A DNA stretch of 64,000 nucleotides from Paenibacillus radicis (ex Gao et al. 2016) (lineage in GTDB: Bacteria; Bacillota; Bacilli; Paenibacillales; Paenibacillaceae): NCBI RefSeq assembly GCF_014641555.1, contig NZ_BMHY01000002.1, positions 484,051-548,050 of the forward strand, given 5' to 3'. Each line of letters starts with the position of its first letter. Positions within the stretch are counted from its first letter, which is position 1. The notes beneath the pieces are model-generated. The model was not told the DNA's origin, ran no database searches, and was given only the letters and a program-made list of their open reading frames with translations. The position numbers and the translations under genes were made by a program. Shown here one piece after another: positions 25,978 to 34,466 of this stretch.

Positions 25978-27242
25978 CACGCGTTTATTTGGAACATATG
26001 CCGATGAAGCGGGAATCTAAGGCTTTCACGGACAGTCTTTACGCTGTGCTGGCCGGAGCAGGGCTGTTCGAGGGCTCCAAGACGTGGCTGTCGGGCTTGA
26101 GCGGGCTGGCATTTAAATTTAGCGTCCATAAAAAGCTGCTTCCGATGTCGGTGTCGGCCTACGGACAATTTGGAACCGAGCATCATCGTGCGATCGACAA
26201 CTTGGCTATTTTCACCCAATCCGACGGCGGCCGCACTAGACATGAGACTTTTCGCAGATATCAGCTTGATGCTGTGCAAGGCGTGAAGGAAACCCTGGAT
26301 AGAGGCATCGGCGTTATTTACTGGATACCGGAATTTGGTGTCATTCGCGGTTATGACGATGAGGATGGCATTTTTTATGTACAAGATGGCTGGAATTCCG
26401 AGGATCAGATTGTGCTGTATGACAATTTTGGGCTTAATTTTACTCCGTTCTGGAGCGTTCACTGGATCGGGGACAAGGTTGAAGTGCCGGCAGAGACGAT
26501 GGTGCTGGGGTCACTGCGGCTAGCGATTGAGGATTGGGACACACCGTTCAAAACGCTGCCTGACCGGGAGATTGCCTCCGGCAAGCTTGCTTATACTTAT
26601 TTGCTGGACGGGTTGAAGAGCGGAGATTTCGATGAGGGCGGAGCCAGGTACATTATCGATACCTATTGGTATGCGAGAAGGGAAATTAGAGATTATTTGG
26701 CTGCTGCCATGGAACTGCTCCCCGAACTAAAGACGGCTTATGCGAAATATGCGGAGCTGACAGAGCTGGCACCTGCGGAGAACGGCAGTCGCAGCTTTGC
26801 TGTGGAAGCGGAATATTTGGCGGCGGCAGAGCCGCTTGAGCATGCGGCGATGGAACAAATTCGCAAAATATGCGCCGACAATGACACGCCAGAGCAGCAC
26901 ATTTTTACCGAGATGGGGCGCTCATGCTCCAAGATAAAGGGGGAGAGAGTAGATGTCGGACCGGCTTTTGAGCCCTATCACTATGAAAGTAGAATCACGG
27001 TCGTATATCGACGCTTTTCATGCGGTGCTGCAGCATCAAGGGTGGTTCACGCGGAGCAAAGCGATGCTGTCGGGCATGACGGCCTTCGGCTTCCGGCAGT
27101 CGGTTCACCGGCAGTTAAAGCCCGAATCATCGACCGCTTACAATTGGATGGCGGAAAATTTTCTCGCGGCGGACTTGATCGGCGTAACTTCATCGCAATA
27201 TGCCGGGTTTACATTTTTACGGACCTTTCCGCTCTACCGTGA
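25974..27242 (+). CDS. Uncharacterised protein, paralogue of the next gene, with out-of-frame overlap tail
   Basis: Starts in an ATGA overlap with the WYL regulator. The first roughly 320 residues are clearly related to the product of 26953-27888: both have SVHKxLxPxSxxAY near residue 45, ...VKxxxDRGxxxxxW near 95, and a GYDDE/GYNDE loop. The GYDD loop and fold pattern faintly recall papain-like C39 or BtrH N-terminal domains, but the expected catalytic Cys and His are not evident. Unusually the frame does not stop where the paralogue would; TAA (26935) and TAG (26950) lie in the neighbouring frame. It runs on for about 100 residues across the start of the next gene. The extra tail is probably a frameshift product; the natural end would be near 26937. 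Confidence 0.75.
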   Translation: MTRVYLEHMPMKRESKAFTDSLYAVLAGAGLFEGSKTWLSGLSGLAFKFSVHKKLLPMSVSAYGQFGTEHHRAIDNLAIFTQSDGGRTRHETFRRYQLDAVQGVKETLDRGIGVIYWIPEFGVIRGYDDEDGIFYVQDGWNSEDQIVLYDNFGLNFTPFWSVHWIGDKVEVPAETMVLGSLRLAIEDWDTPFKTLPDREIASGKLAYTYLLDGLKSGDFDEGGARYIIDTYWYARREIRDYLAAAMELLPELKTAYAKYAELTELAPAENGSRSFAVEAEYLAAAEPLEHAAMEQIRKICADNDTPEQHIFTEMGRSCSKIKGERVDVGPAFEPYHYESRITVVYRRFSCGAAASRVVHAEQSDAVGHDGLRLPAVGSPAVKARIIDRLQLDGGKFSRGGLDRRNFIAICRVYIFTDLSALP

Positions 27243-27888
27243 ATATGTGATCGGGCAAATTAAAGCTTCAATTGACCGCGGTACTCCGGCTATCTTTTGG
27301 CGGGACAGATTTGTCGTTGCCTGTGGTTATAACGATGAAGCAAAGCGTATTTATTACAAAGACGGCATCCATGATGATGTTCAGGAGCTTCCATACGATG
27401 AATATGGTTCTCCTCCTTACTATCATTTGCAAGTGCTGGAAGAGGGAATGAAGCTCGATCCGGCAGCAGTTTATAAGGAGTCCTTCCTGCAAGCCGTCTA
27501 CAAATGGGAGGAGCACGAACTGATGCTGCCTCGTGAGGAATACGCTTGCGGCGGCGAAGTCTACCAAGCGATTATTGATGCGCTGGCAAGCGGGGATTAC
27601 GATGCTGACGGAGCTGCAACTACGCTGGAATGGCTGGCTGCGACGAAGCGGGATTTAGCCGATTATATGGCTGAAGTACAGCAGGAGTGGAGGGAAGCGG
27701 GGAAGGCGGCGGTACATTACCGGGCGCTTGCCGGTCTTATGGAGCGTGTGTCCGCAAGTGAATCCACGGCGCTGCGAATAAGGCTGCTGCAGGATGCTTT
27801 CCAAGCAGAGTCGTTGGCGATCCGCGAGTTAAGCTTGCTTGTAAGAGAAGCGGCCGGCAATCGATTCGATTATGTCGGTTTAAGATAA
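26953..27888 (+). CDS. Uncharacterised protein, paralogue of the preceding gene
   Basis: A 311-residue soluble protein with no signal peptide. Its N-terminal half aligns with the preceding gene product (SYIDAFHAVLQHQGWFTRSK against AFTDSLYAVLAGAGLFEGSK), and the C-terminal halves share a helical region. The loop VACGYNDEAKRIYYKDG resembles the HxVxGYD region of C39-like peptidases, yet no Cys/His dyad is clear, so it may be a non-catalytic relative. AAAGGGGGAGAG precedes the ATG. Function unknown; by context it belongs to the regulon of the WYL protein. A strong terminator follows immediately. Confidence 0.82.
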   Translation: MSDRLLSPITMKVESRSYIDAFHAVLQHQGWFTRSKAMLSGMTAFGFRQSVHRQLKPESSTAYNWMAENFLAADLIGVTSSQYAGFTFLRTFPLYREYVIGQIKASIDRGTPAIFWRDRFVVACGYNDEAKRIYYKDGIHDDVQELPYDEYGSPPYYHLQVLEEGMKLDPAAVYKESFLQAVYKWEEHELMLPREEYACGGEVYQAIIDALASGDYDADGAATTLEWLAATKRDLADYMAEVQQEWREAGKAAVHYRALAGLMERVSASESTALRIRLLQDAFQAESLAIRELSLLVREAAGNRFDYVGLR

Positions 27889-27942
27889 ACGAGCTCAGCC
27901 TTCCAGCAGGTCAATGAAGCCGGAAGGCTGAGCTCGTTTTTT
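27888..27942. terminator. Bidirectional terminator between the WYL operon and the GntR gene
   Basis: AACGAGCTCAGCCTTCC (27888-27904) is perfectly complementary to GGAAGGCTGAGCTCGTT (27922-27938), with a T-run after it (27937-27942) and AA before it. It overlaps the stop codon regions of the two convergent genes. Confidence 0.92.
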
Positions 27943-28642
27943 AGTTCTGAGGCATCGCTTCCCGCAGCACCTCAATCACCTTCGATAGATGCTCGTCGAC
28001 CAATTGTTCGGCCAATTGCTTATCGCCGCTGGCAATAGCGGCGCAGATTTGCCGATGCTCATGAAGAAGACGCGAAGCGGTCGCCTTTTCCTTGTAAAAC
28101 CACAGCTCCCACGTTTGCCGGATGGAGCCCGCAAATCGTTCCGACAGTGACTCCATCATATGGATCAGCAAGGAGTTGCCTGAAGCGGCCACAATTGCCA
28201 TATGGAACTGGGTATCGGCGCTTTCGCTGCCGGAGATGTCCTGCTGTTCAAGGCTGCGCTCCATCTCATGAAGAATCGCCTCAAGCCTCTCCAAGTGCTG
28301 TGCGCTGCGGCGGTCGGCAGCTAACGATACAGCGCCGATCTCCAGCACTTTGCGGACCTCCAGCAGCTCGATAAGGGAGTCGGCATTCTGAAATAAACCG
28401 TCTCCGCTTTCTGCGGGAAGGGTTGTTTTGACGAAAGTGCCGCCGCCATGGCGAACATCCAGCCAGCCTGTCGCTTTGAGCGCGCTGACCGCTTCTCGAA
28501 TGGTGGAGCGGCCGACACCGTATAATTCCGCAAGCTCGACGACGGACGGGAGACGTTGACCCGGCTGCCACGCACCTTCGCGAATTTGTGTGAGAAGATG
28601 CTCCGCCACAAGCTCATGGCCTTTTGCGGTAGTAATTTTCAA
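27941..28642 (-). CDS. FadR/GntR-type regulator, probably of glycolate or lactate oxidation
   Basis: A 233-residue regulator with an N-terminal GntR winged helix (LPSVVELAELYGVGRSTIRE, then GWLDVRHGGGTFV) and a C-terminal FCD effector domain with the metal-ligand-like DTQFHMAIVAASGN and HEQICAAI-type helices. Start chosen as TTG at 28642, 8 bases after GGGAGG; the open frame extends further upstream but without a ribosome site. It is divergent from glcD-glcF, and a perfect palindrome lies in the shared promoter region. GlcC, LldR and PdhR belong to this family and sense 2-hydroxy or 2-oxo acids, which fits. Confidence 0.88.
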   Translation of the reverse strand: MKITTAKGHELVAEHLLTQIREGAWQPGQRLPSVVELAELYGVGRSTIREAVSALKATGWLDVRHGGGTFVKTTLPAESGDGLFQNADSLIELLEVRKVLEIGAVSLAADRRSAQHLERLEAILHEMERSLEQQDISGSESADTQFHMAIVAASGNSLLIHMMESLSERFAGSIRQTWELWFYKEKATASRLLHEHRQICAAIASGDKQLAEQLVDEHLSKVIEVLREAMPQN

Positions 28643-28701
28643 TGGAAAGCCTCCCGGGCGAAAATGTAATTCGGTATCTATACAATAGCCAAAGTATAGC
28701 A

Positions 28702-28730
28702 TATAATGATGTCAAAAGTCATCAGATGAC
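28702..28730 (+). promoter_or_regulatory. glcDF promoter -10 and GntR-type operator
   Basis: TATAAT at 28702-28707 is followed by the perfect palindrome GTCATC-A-GATGAC (28718-28730), placed at about the transcription start. FadR-subfamily regulators bind GT-N-AC type palindromes such as this. Repression by the divergent GntR protein, relieved by glycolate or a related acid, is inferred. Confidence 0.65.
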
Positions 28731-28770
28731 CTGACTACTATTCGACTGCTATGGGGGCGAGGGATTACAT

Positions 28771-30186
28771 ATGATAGATGCGGTTTTAACGAAACGGCTG
28801 CGGCAAATCGTGGGCGAGAACAATTATAGAGATGATCAGGAGGCGCGGATTTCCCATTCCTATGACGGCACGCCTATGCTGCAGTCACTGCCGGACGGCG
28901 TTATTTATCCGAGCAGCACGGAGCAAGTTTCAGAAATCATGAAAGCGCTGGCGGCTTATCGGGTACCGGTCGTTTCCCGAGGCTCAGGCTCCAACCTGTG
29001 CGGCGGCACCGTCCCTGTAGCCGGAGGCGTTGTGATGGTCATGCACCGGATGAACCGGATTTTGGAGATTGATATGGAAAATTTGACGGCTACCGTGCAG
29101 CCGGGAATCATTACGGGGGAGTTTATCGCCCATGTCGAGTCACTTGGCCTTTTCTATCCGCCTGATCCCAGCAGTATGAAAATATCGACGATCGGCGGCA
29201 ACATAGCAGAATGCTCCGGCGGGCTGCGCGGCTTGAAGTATGGTACGACGAAGGACTACGTTATCGGGCTGGAAGCGGTGCTTGCCAGTGGTGATATTAT
29301 CCGCACAGGCGGCAAGCTGATGAAGGACGTCGCCGGCTATGATTTGACGAAGCTGCTCGTTGGTTCTGAAGGTACGCTTGCCATTATTACCGAGGCGACG
29401 TTGAAGCTCGTTCCGCCTCCGGCAAGCAAAAAGACGATGCTGGCGATGTATAAGGATCTTTATGGCGCGGCAAGAACGGTTTCCCGCATTATTGAGGGGA
29501 AGATCATTCCGGCTACGCTGGAATTTATGGATAATCCGACGATTCGCGTCGTTGATGATTTTGCCAAGCTGGGGCTTCCACGGGATATGGAAGCGATTCT
29601 GCTGATCGAGCAGGATGGCGATTCCGAGACGGTGGAGCGAGACATTGCGAAAATCCGGGAAATATGCGAGCTGGAGCAAGCCGACCGGATTGAGGTAGCT
29701 GAAAACAGGGAACAGGCGGAGAAGCTGCTGACGGCAAGACGAAGCGCCTTTACTGCGCTGGCTCGTCTTCGCCCGACGACGATGCTGGAGGATGCAACCG
29801 TTCCCCGATCTCGGATTGCCGAGATGGTGCTGCGAATTAATGAGATTGCCCGCAAATATGATGTTGCGATCGCCACCTTTGGCCATGCGGGAGACGGGAA
29901 TCTCCATCCGACGGCGACGACGGACGCTAGAGACAAGGAAGAGGTTCACCGGGTTGAGCAGGCGTTTGAGGATATATTCCAGGCGGCTATTGAGTTCGGG
30001 GGGACGATTACAGGCGAGCACGGCGTAGGACTTGTTAAAGCCCCTTTTCTGGAATGGAAGGTTGGGCCGGCAGGGTTAGAAGTAATGAAGGGGATCAAAA
30101 ATGCGTTTGATCCGCATCACTTGCTGAACCCGGGCAAAATTTTCGCAAAAGAAACGAGAAAAAGGGTGGTGATCGAACGTGGCTGA
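28771..30186 (+). CDS. glcD: Glycolate oxidase subunit GlcD (FAD-linked 2-hydroxyacid dehydrogenase)
   Basis: A 471-residue FAD_binding_4/FAD-oxidase_C protein. The PP-loop-type FAD-binding region is PVVSRGSGSNLCGGTVP (about 73-89), followed by DPSSMKISTIGGNIAECSGG near 133. The C-terminal domain holds FGHAGDGNLHPT and GTITGEHGVGLVK (about 370-420), which bind metal and substrate. It oxidises glycolate (or D-lactate) to the 2-oxo acid and passes electrons to the Fe-S partner encoded next, which overlaps it by 8 bases. There is no GlcE gene, as in the ysfC-ysfD pair of Bacillus. Confidence 0.93.
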   Translation: MIDAVLTKRLRQIVGENNYRDDQEARISHSYDGTPMLQSLPDGVIYPSSTEQVSEIMKALAAYRVPVVSRGSGSNLCGGTVPVAGGVVMVMHRMNRILEIDMENLTATVQPGIITGEFIAHVESLGLFYPPDPSSMKISTIGGNIAECSGGLRGLKYGTTKDYVIGLEAVLASGDIIRTGGKLMKDVAGYDLTKLLVGSEGTLAIITEATLKLVPPPASKKTMLAMYKDLYGAARTVSRIIEGKIIPATLEFMDNPTIRVVDDFAKLGLPRDMEAILLIEQDGDSETVERDIAKIREICELEQADRIEVAENREQAEKLLTARRSAFTALARLRPTTMLEDATVPRSRIAEMVLRINEIARKYDVAIATFGHAGDGNLHPTATTDARDKEEVHRVEQAFEDIFQAAIEFGGTITGEHGVGLVKAPFLEWKVGPAGLEVMKGIKNAFDPHHLLNPGKIFAKETRKRVVIERG

Positions 30187-31573
30187 CTCTCATGCAAATG
30201 CAATGGCAACGCTAACGCCAATGGGCAAGCCTAATATCGAGCATGCCAATCCGCTCGCCAGAACGATGCTGGCTAAGCTGGATTACGACCAGTTGACCAA
30301 TTGCATGCGATGCGGCTTCTGTTTGCCTGCTTGCCCGACTTTCCGGGAAACCGGCCTGGAGCCGGAGTCACCGCGCGGACGGATTGCCCTTATGAAAGCC
30401 GTTGCGGACGGCCTTATGGACCCGGATCAGGTGTTTCAGGATCAGATGAATCACTGTCTTGGCTGCAGGGCTTGTGAGCCGGCTTGTCCGGCGGATGTCA
30501 AATACGGTCAGCTGATCGAACAAGCGAGGGATGCGATAGAGGATCATGCAGAGCATCCGGCAGCTGTCAAAGGACTTCGCAAGCTGGCATTCAAGGGCGT
30601 ATTTCCTCATCAAAGCCGGATGAAGTGGGTAGGAAGATCGCTTGCCGCTTATCAGAAATCCGGGCTGCGAAGCATCGTTAGAGGAAGCGGCCTTATGAAG
30701 CTGTTTCCTGCGCATATGCGGGATATGGAGCGGATTTTGCCCGATGCATCCGGCAAGGGCGTCGTTGAACGAGTGGGCACGCTGTACCCGGCCAAAGGGG
30801 AGAAAATTGCTACGGTCGCGTTGTTCCGCGGCTGTATTATGGATGTGATGTTCGCCGAGACGAACGTGAACACAGTGAAGCTGCTCGCCGAAGCAGGCTT
30901 TGAGGTCGTTATTCCAAGCGAGCAGGGCTGCTGCGGAGCGCTCCATGCCCACAGCGGAGAGATGGAGCAGGCGCGAGCGCTGGCGCGGGCCAATCTGGAC
31001 GCTTTTAAAGCAGCGGATGTTTCCTATATCGTCTCTAATGCTGGAGGCTGCGGCGCTTTGCTGGTGGAATACGATCACCTTCTGAGCGAAGATCCGGAAT
31101 ATCGCGAGCTTGCCGCATGGTTCGCCTCCCGTGTGATTGACGTGAGCCGGCTGCTTGCAGAGCAGGGACGCCTTCCGGTATTTGAAGAGACTGATGAGCA
31201 TGCATCAACCGGGCCAATCCGCATCACCTACCAGGATTCCTGCCATCTTCGCAATGTCATGAAGAGCGGCGATGCGCCAAGGAAGCTGATGCGACAGGTG
31301 GCGAATGTGTCATTCATTGAAATGAAGGAAGCCGACCGCTGCTGCGGCTCAGCCGGTATTTACAACTTGACGCATCCGGAGATGGCGGGGCAGATTTTGG
31401 AGCATAAAATGGAGCATGCCAACGATACCGGCGCCCGCTATTTGCTGACCAGCAATCCCGGCTGCCTGCTGCAAATGAAAGCAGGTGTTGAGAAGCACGG
31501 TGCAGGGGAGCAAATGGAAGTGAAACATGTCGTCGACTTCCTGTACGAGCGAATCGCTGAGCGGCAAGAATAG
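30179..31573 (+). CDS. glcF: Glycolate oxidase iron-sulfur subunit GlcF
   Basis: A 464-residue electron-transfer subunit. Two 4Fe-4S ferredoxin motifs are visible, CMRCGFCLPACP (about 42-53) and CLGCRACEPACP (about 95-106). Two cysteine-rich CCG domains follow with EQGCCGALHAHSG near residue 250 and DRCCGSAGIYN near residue 385. It starts with GTG inside the end of glcD. Together with GlcD it forms a membrane-associated oxidase that feeds electrons from glycolate or lactate to the respiratory chain. Confidence 0.93.
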   Translation: MADSHANAMATLTPMGKPNIEHANPLARTMLAKLDYDQLTNCMRCGFCLPACPTFRETGLEPESPRGRIALMKAVADGLMDPDQVFQDQMNHCLGCRACEPACPADVKYGQLIEQARDAIEDHAEHPAAVKGLRKLAFKGVFPHQSRMKWVGRSLAAYQKSGLRSIVRGSGLMKLFPAHMRDMERILPDASGKGVVERVGTLYPAKGEKIATVALFRGCIMDVMFAETNVNTVKLLAEAGFEVVIPSEQGCCGALHAHSGEMEQARALARANLDAFKAADVSYIVSNAGGCGALLVEYDHLLSEDPEYRELAAWFASRVIDVSRLLAEQGRLPVFEETDEHASTGPIRITYQDSCHLRNVMKSGDAPRKLMRQVANVSFIEMKEADRCCGSAGIYNLTHPEMAGQILEHKMEHANDTGARYLLTSNPGCLLQMKAGVEKHGAGEQMEVKHVVDFLYERIAERQE

Positions 31574-31701
31574 ATTTGCCGGAATTATTGAGGTGATGTG
31601 CTTCTGACCGACGTTTAAGCAGCACGGTTTTTGAACAAAACTAGTGCAAAGGCCGGAATATTAGGCCGCTCGCTTGAACGGAACGGAGGGGAAGCGAAGA
31701 A

Positions 31702-32259
31702 ATGGAACCGAGAACGGAAAAAGAAAAGATGAGGAGCGGCGAGCTCTATCATGCCTCCGATTCACAGCTTGCGCTGGATCGGCAAAATGCCAGCAGACTG
31801 CTGCGGCTCTACAATCAATCGCTGGAGTCGGAAAATGACCGTCGAACGGCGCTGCTCAAAGAGCTGTTTGGCTCAACAGGAGCAAGGCTGTATGTACAGC
31901 CGACCTTCCGCTGCGATTACGGCTACAATATTCATGTCGGCGATGGCTTTTACGCCAATTTTGATTGTGTGATTATTGATGTATGCGAGGTTCGGATCGG
32001 CGATAATTGCTTGATCTCGCCGGGCGTTCATATTTATACGGCCAGCCTTCCTCTGGACCCTGTTGTACGGGCTTCTGGAGCGGAGTTTGGCAGGCCGGTT
32101 ACAATCGGAAACGATGTATGGATCGGCGGGAGAGCAATCATTAATCCGGGTGTTACGATTGGCGATAATGCCGTTATTGCCTCCGGTGCGGTTGTAACCA
32201 AGGATGTGCCTGACAATGTCATCGTTGGGGGAAATCCTGCAAAAATAATGAATACTTAA
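31702..32259 (+). CDS. Maltose/galactoside O-acetyltransferase family protein
   Basis: A 185-residue acetyl-CoA-dependent transferase of the left-handed beta-helix (LbH, LacA/Maa/NodL) family. The N-terminal maltose-acetyltransferase cap ([20 protein letters not shown]) and hexapeptide repeats ([17 protein letters not shown] to [17 protein letters not shown]) are clear. The catalytic His is in SPGVHIYT near residue 112. It probably acetylates a sugar such as maltose or a thiogalactoside, a detoxifying role. GGAGGGGAAGCGAAGAA precedes the ATG. A separate unit after glcF, it ends at a bidirectional terminator. Confidence 0.93.
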   Translation: MEPRTEKEKMRSGELYHASDSQLALDRQNASRLLRLYNQSLESENDRRTALLKELFGSTGARLYVQPTFRCDYGYNIHVGDGFYANFDCVIIDVCEVRIGDNCLISPGVHIYTASLPLDPVVRASGAEFGRPVTIGNDVWIGGRAIINPGVTIGDNAVIASGAVVTKDVPDNVIVGGNPAKIMNT

Positions 32260-32283
32260 TTGACAGGCATTATGCATTAAAGA

Positions 32284-32335
32284 AAAAGCCGTTCCGGAAA
32301 CGGGTCATGGAATCTGACCTGCCGGAACGGCTTTT
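32284..32335. terminator. Bidirectional terminator
   Basis: AAAAGCCGTTCCGG (32284-32297) and CCGGAACGGCTTTT (32322-32335) form a perfect 14-bp stem around a 24-base loop, with T-rich sequence after it. It lies between the convergent acetyltransferase and dehydrogenase genes. Confidence 0.92.
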
Positions 32336-32347
32336 ATTTTGCTAATC

Positions 32348-33427
32348 TTACAGATATACGGCTTTGCCTGTTTTCGCCGATTCGTAGATTGCTTCAAGAA
32401 TTTGCGACACAACGAAAGCTTGTTGCGGTGTAACGACTGGCTCCGTATCTTCTTCAATCGCTTTGATCCACAATTTCATTTCCAGATCAGCCGGGTTCTC
32501 CGAGCTGCCCTCGTAGAAGGCAACGCCGCCAGCACTCAGATCGACATCAGTCGTGAAGAGACGGCTATGCTTCTCTCCGTTAATGCGCAGACCGTTTTTC
32601 ATATCCGCTCCGCCTTCTGTACCGGAAAGGGAGCATTTCGCCTCGTCAACTTCAAGCGTATTCAGCGCCCAGCTGGATTCCAGCGAGATTGTTGCTCCGT
32701 CTTCCATTACGATCATGCCGAAAGCGGAGTCCTCTACTGTAAACTTCGCAGGGTCCCAAGGGCCCCAAGCATTTGCGGCATTCTCGCGCTGCGAAAGCTT
32801 GTGATAGGCAGTACCCAGTACAACCTTCGGCTTGTAGTTGTCCATCATCCAAAGCGTCAGGTCAAGCGCATGCGTACCGATATCGATCAGCGGGCCTCCG
32901 CCTTGTTTTTCTTCGTCGAGGAATACACCCCAAGTTGGTACGGCGCGGCGGCGAATCGCATGCGCTTTCGCGAAATAAATGTCGCCCAGCTCGCCGGATT
33001 CGCATAGAGCTTTCAGGTGCAGGCTGTCAGAGCGGAAACGGTTGTTGTAGCCAACGGTGAGCTTTTTGCCCGTGCGTTCTGCAGCTTCTACCATCCGTTT
33101 TGCATCATGGGCTGTTTTGGCCATCGGCTTTTCACTCATGACATGCTTGCCTGCTTCAAGAGCGGCGATGGAGATGTCAGCATGCGAGTCGTTTGGTGTA
33201 CATACATGCACGACTTCGATGGAGGAATCCTTCAGCAGCTCAGTGTAATCGGTATAGACGCGAGCGCCTTCAGCACCGTATTTAGCAGCTGCTTCTGTTG
33301 CACGCTCTTCTACGATGTCGCAGAATGCGACGATTTCAACGTTGTTCAATTTGCTCAGGCTTGGCAAATGTTTGCCGTTGGCGATGCCGCCGCAGCCGAT
33401 AATAGCAAGCTTGTGAACTTTAGACAT
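32348..33427 (-). CDS. Gfo/Idh/MocA-family NAD(P)-dependent dehydrogenase
   Basis: A 359-residue oxidoreductase. The N-terminal Rossmann motif is AIIGCGGIANGKHLPSL (about 7-23), the family EKPMAKT motif follows near residue 99, and the C-terminal alpha/beta domain has the HALDLTLWMMDN block (His near 187). The family oxidises or reduces sugars, inositols or their acids; the substrate here is not predictable. AGGAGGTATTTTCCT precedes the ATG. It is the last gene of a leftward group with an AraC regulator and a second dehydrogenase of the same family. Confidence 0.9.
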   Translation of the reverse strand: MSKVHKLAIIGCGGIANGKHLPSLSKLNNVEIVAFCDIVEERATEAAAKYGAEGARVYTDYTELLKDSSIEVVHVCTPNDSHADISIAALEAGKHVMSEKPMAKTAHDAKRMVEAAERTGKKLTVGYNNRFRSDSLHLKALCESGELGDIYFAKAHAIRRRAVPTWGVFLDEEKQGGGPLIDIGTHALDLTLWMMDNYKPKVVLGTAYHKLSQRENAANAWGPWDPAKFTVEDSAFGMIVMEDGATISLESSWALNTLEVDEAKCSLSGTEGGADMKNGLRINGEKHSRLFTTDVDLSAGGVAFYEGSSENPADLEMKLWIKAIEEDTEPVVTPQQAFVVSQILEAIYESAKTGKAVYL

Positions 33428-33460
33428 AGGAAAATACCTCCTGTAAGATGTTGTTATTTT

Positions 33461-34411
33461 TTATTTCATAGTCAGCGGCTGCTGCTCATGCTGTTTCCGG
33501 TATTCCGTTGGCGTAAGCCCGAACTTCTTGCGGAAAACAGCATGGAGATAGTTGCCGCCGGTGAAGCCGGTTCCTTTGGCGATCTGTTCGACGGATTGAT
33601 TCGTTTCGAGCAGCGCCCGGCAAACGGCCTCTAGCCTTATATCTTCAAGAATCCGGCTGAAGGTTTGACCGTCGTGCAGCTCCTTGAACAAGCGCTGGAT
33701 ATGGCGGGTGCTCAAATTGAGCCGGTCCGCAACATCCTCTAGCGTTATTGCACCGTCATAGTTGGCGTGAATATGCTCCATCGCCAGACGGAAACGGTAC
33801 GCTTTCATATCCCGCAACGGAAAATGCTTATGCTCCTTCGAGGCGTCATAGGCCCGAACGGAGCGAAGCAAAATCTGAATGACCGATTGCTTAATCGTCG
33901 TATAGCTGCCGGTAAAATTATCGCTGCAAGCTTGATACGCCTGCAGAAAGTAAGGCATCGCCTGATGAATATCTTTGGCCGGATAAAGCGGGAGCGCTTT
34001 CAGCTTGGTGATGCAATCTCGGGCTTCGGCCGCTTCCCAGTCATCGTAAGACGAGGAATCGTCGCCGCCTTCCGCCGTACGTTCAATAATATCGACATGG
34101 AGGCAGAGCTCTTCCATCGCCTCGGCAGCGTCCGCTTCCTGATAGTGCATAATATCAGGACCGGTCAGGTAGAACATGCCGGATTTTAACGGGTACTCCT
34201 GGTCGACAAGAATAACCTTTCCTTTGCCTTGCGGGATGTAGTGCAGCTCGAACTCCGCATGCTTATGAAAGCTGATGACCCGCCCCGGCTGGAACGTCGT
34301 CAGATGAAAGCGAAGCACATGGATGTCATAGGGACCCCATTTGATCCGCAAATCCAGCCGTTCCAGCGCATCCGGCCGTTCTCTCATATCCTCGTAAGGA
34401 AAGCTTGCCAT
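33461..34411 (-). CDS. AraC-family transcriptional regulator
   Basis: A 316-residue regulator with an N-terminal cupin (ISFHKHAEFELHYIPQGKGK, then GMFYLTGPDIMHYQE) and a C-terminal AraC double helix-turn-helix ending GGNYLHAVFRKKFGLTPTEYRKQ. It lies between two Gfo/Idh/MocA dehydrogenase genes in the same direction (gaps of 33 and 55 bases), so it probably controls this small operon in response to the sugar or sugar acid they process. GGAGGAGTCGAC precedes the ATG. Confidence 0.9.
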   Translation of the reverse strand: MASFPYEDMRERPDALERLDLRIKWGPYDIHVLRFHLTTFQPGRVISFHKHAEFELHYIPQGKGKVILVDQEYPLKSGMFYLTGPDIMHYQEADAAEAMEELCLHVDIIERTAEGGDDSSSYDDWEAAEARDCITKLKALPLYPAKDIHQAMPYFLQAYQACSDNFTGSYTTIKQSVIQILLRSVRAYDASKEHKHFPLRDMKAYRFRLAMEHIHANYDGAITLEDVADRLNLSTRHIQRLFKELHDGQTFSRILEDIRLEAVCRALLETNQSVEQIAKGTGFTGGNYLHAVFRKKFGLTPTEYRKQHEQQPLTMK

Positions 34412-34466
34412 GTCGACTCCTCCTGTCCGTTAAGCCATCCATCATGTGCGATGCCGGAAATATGAA

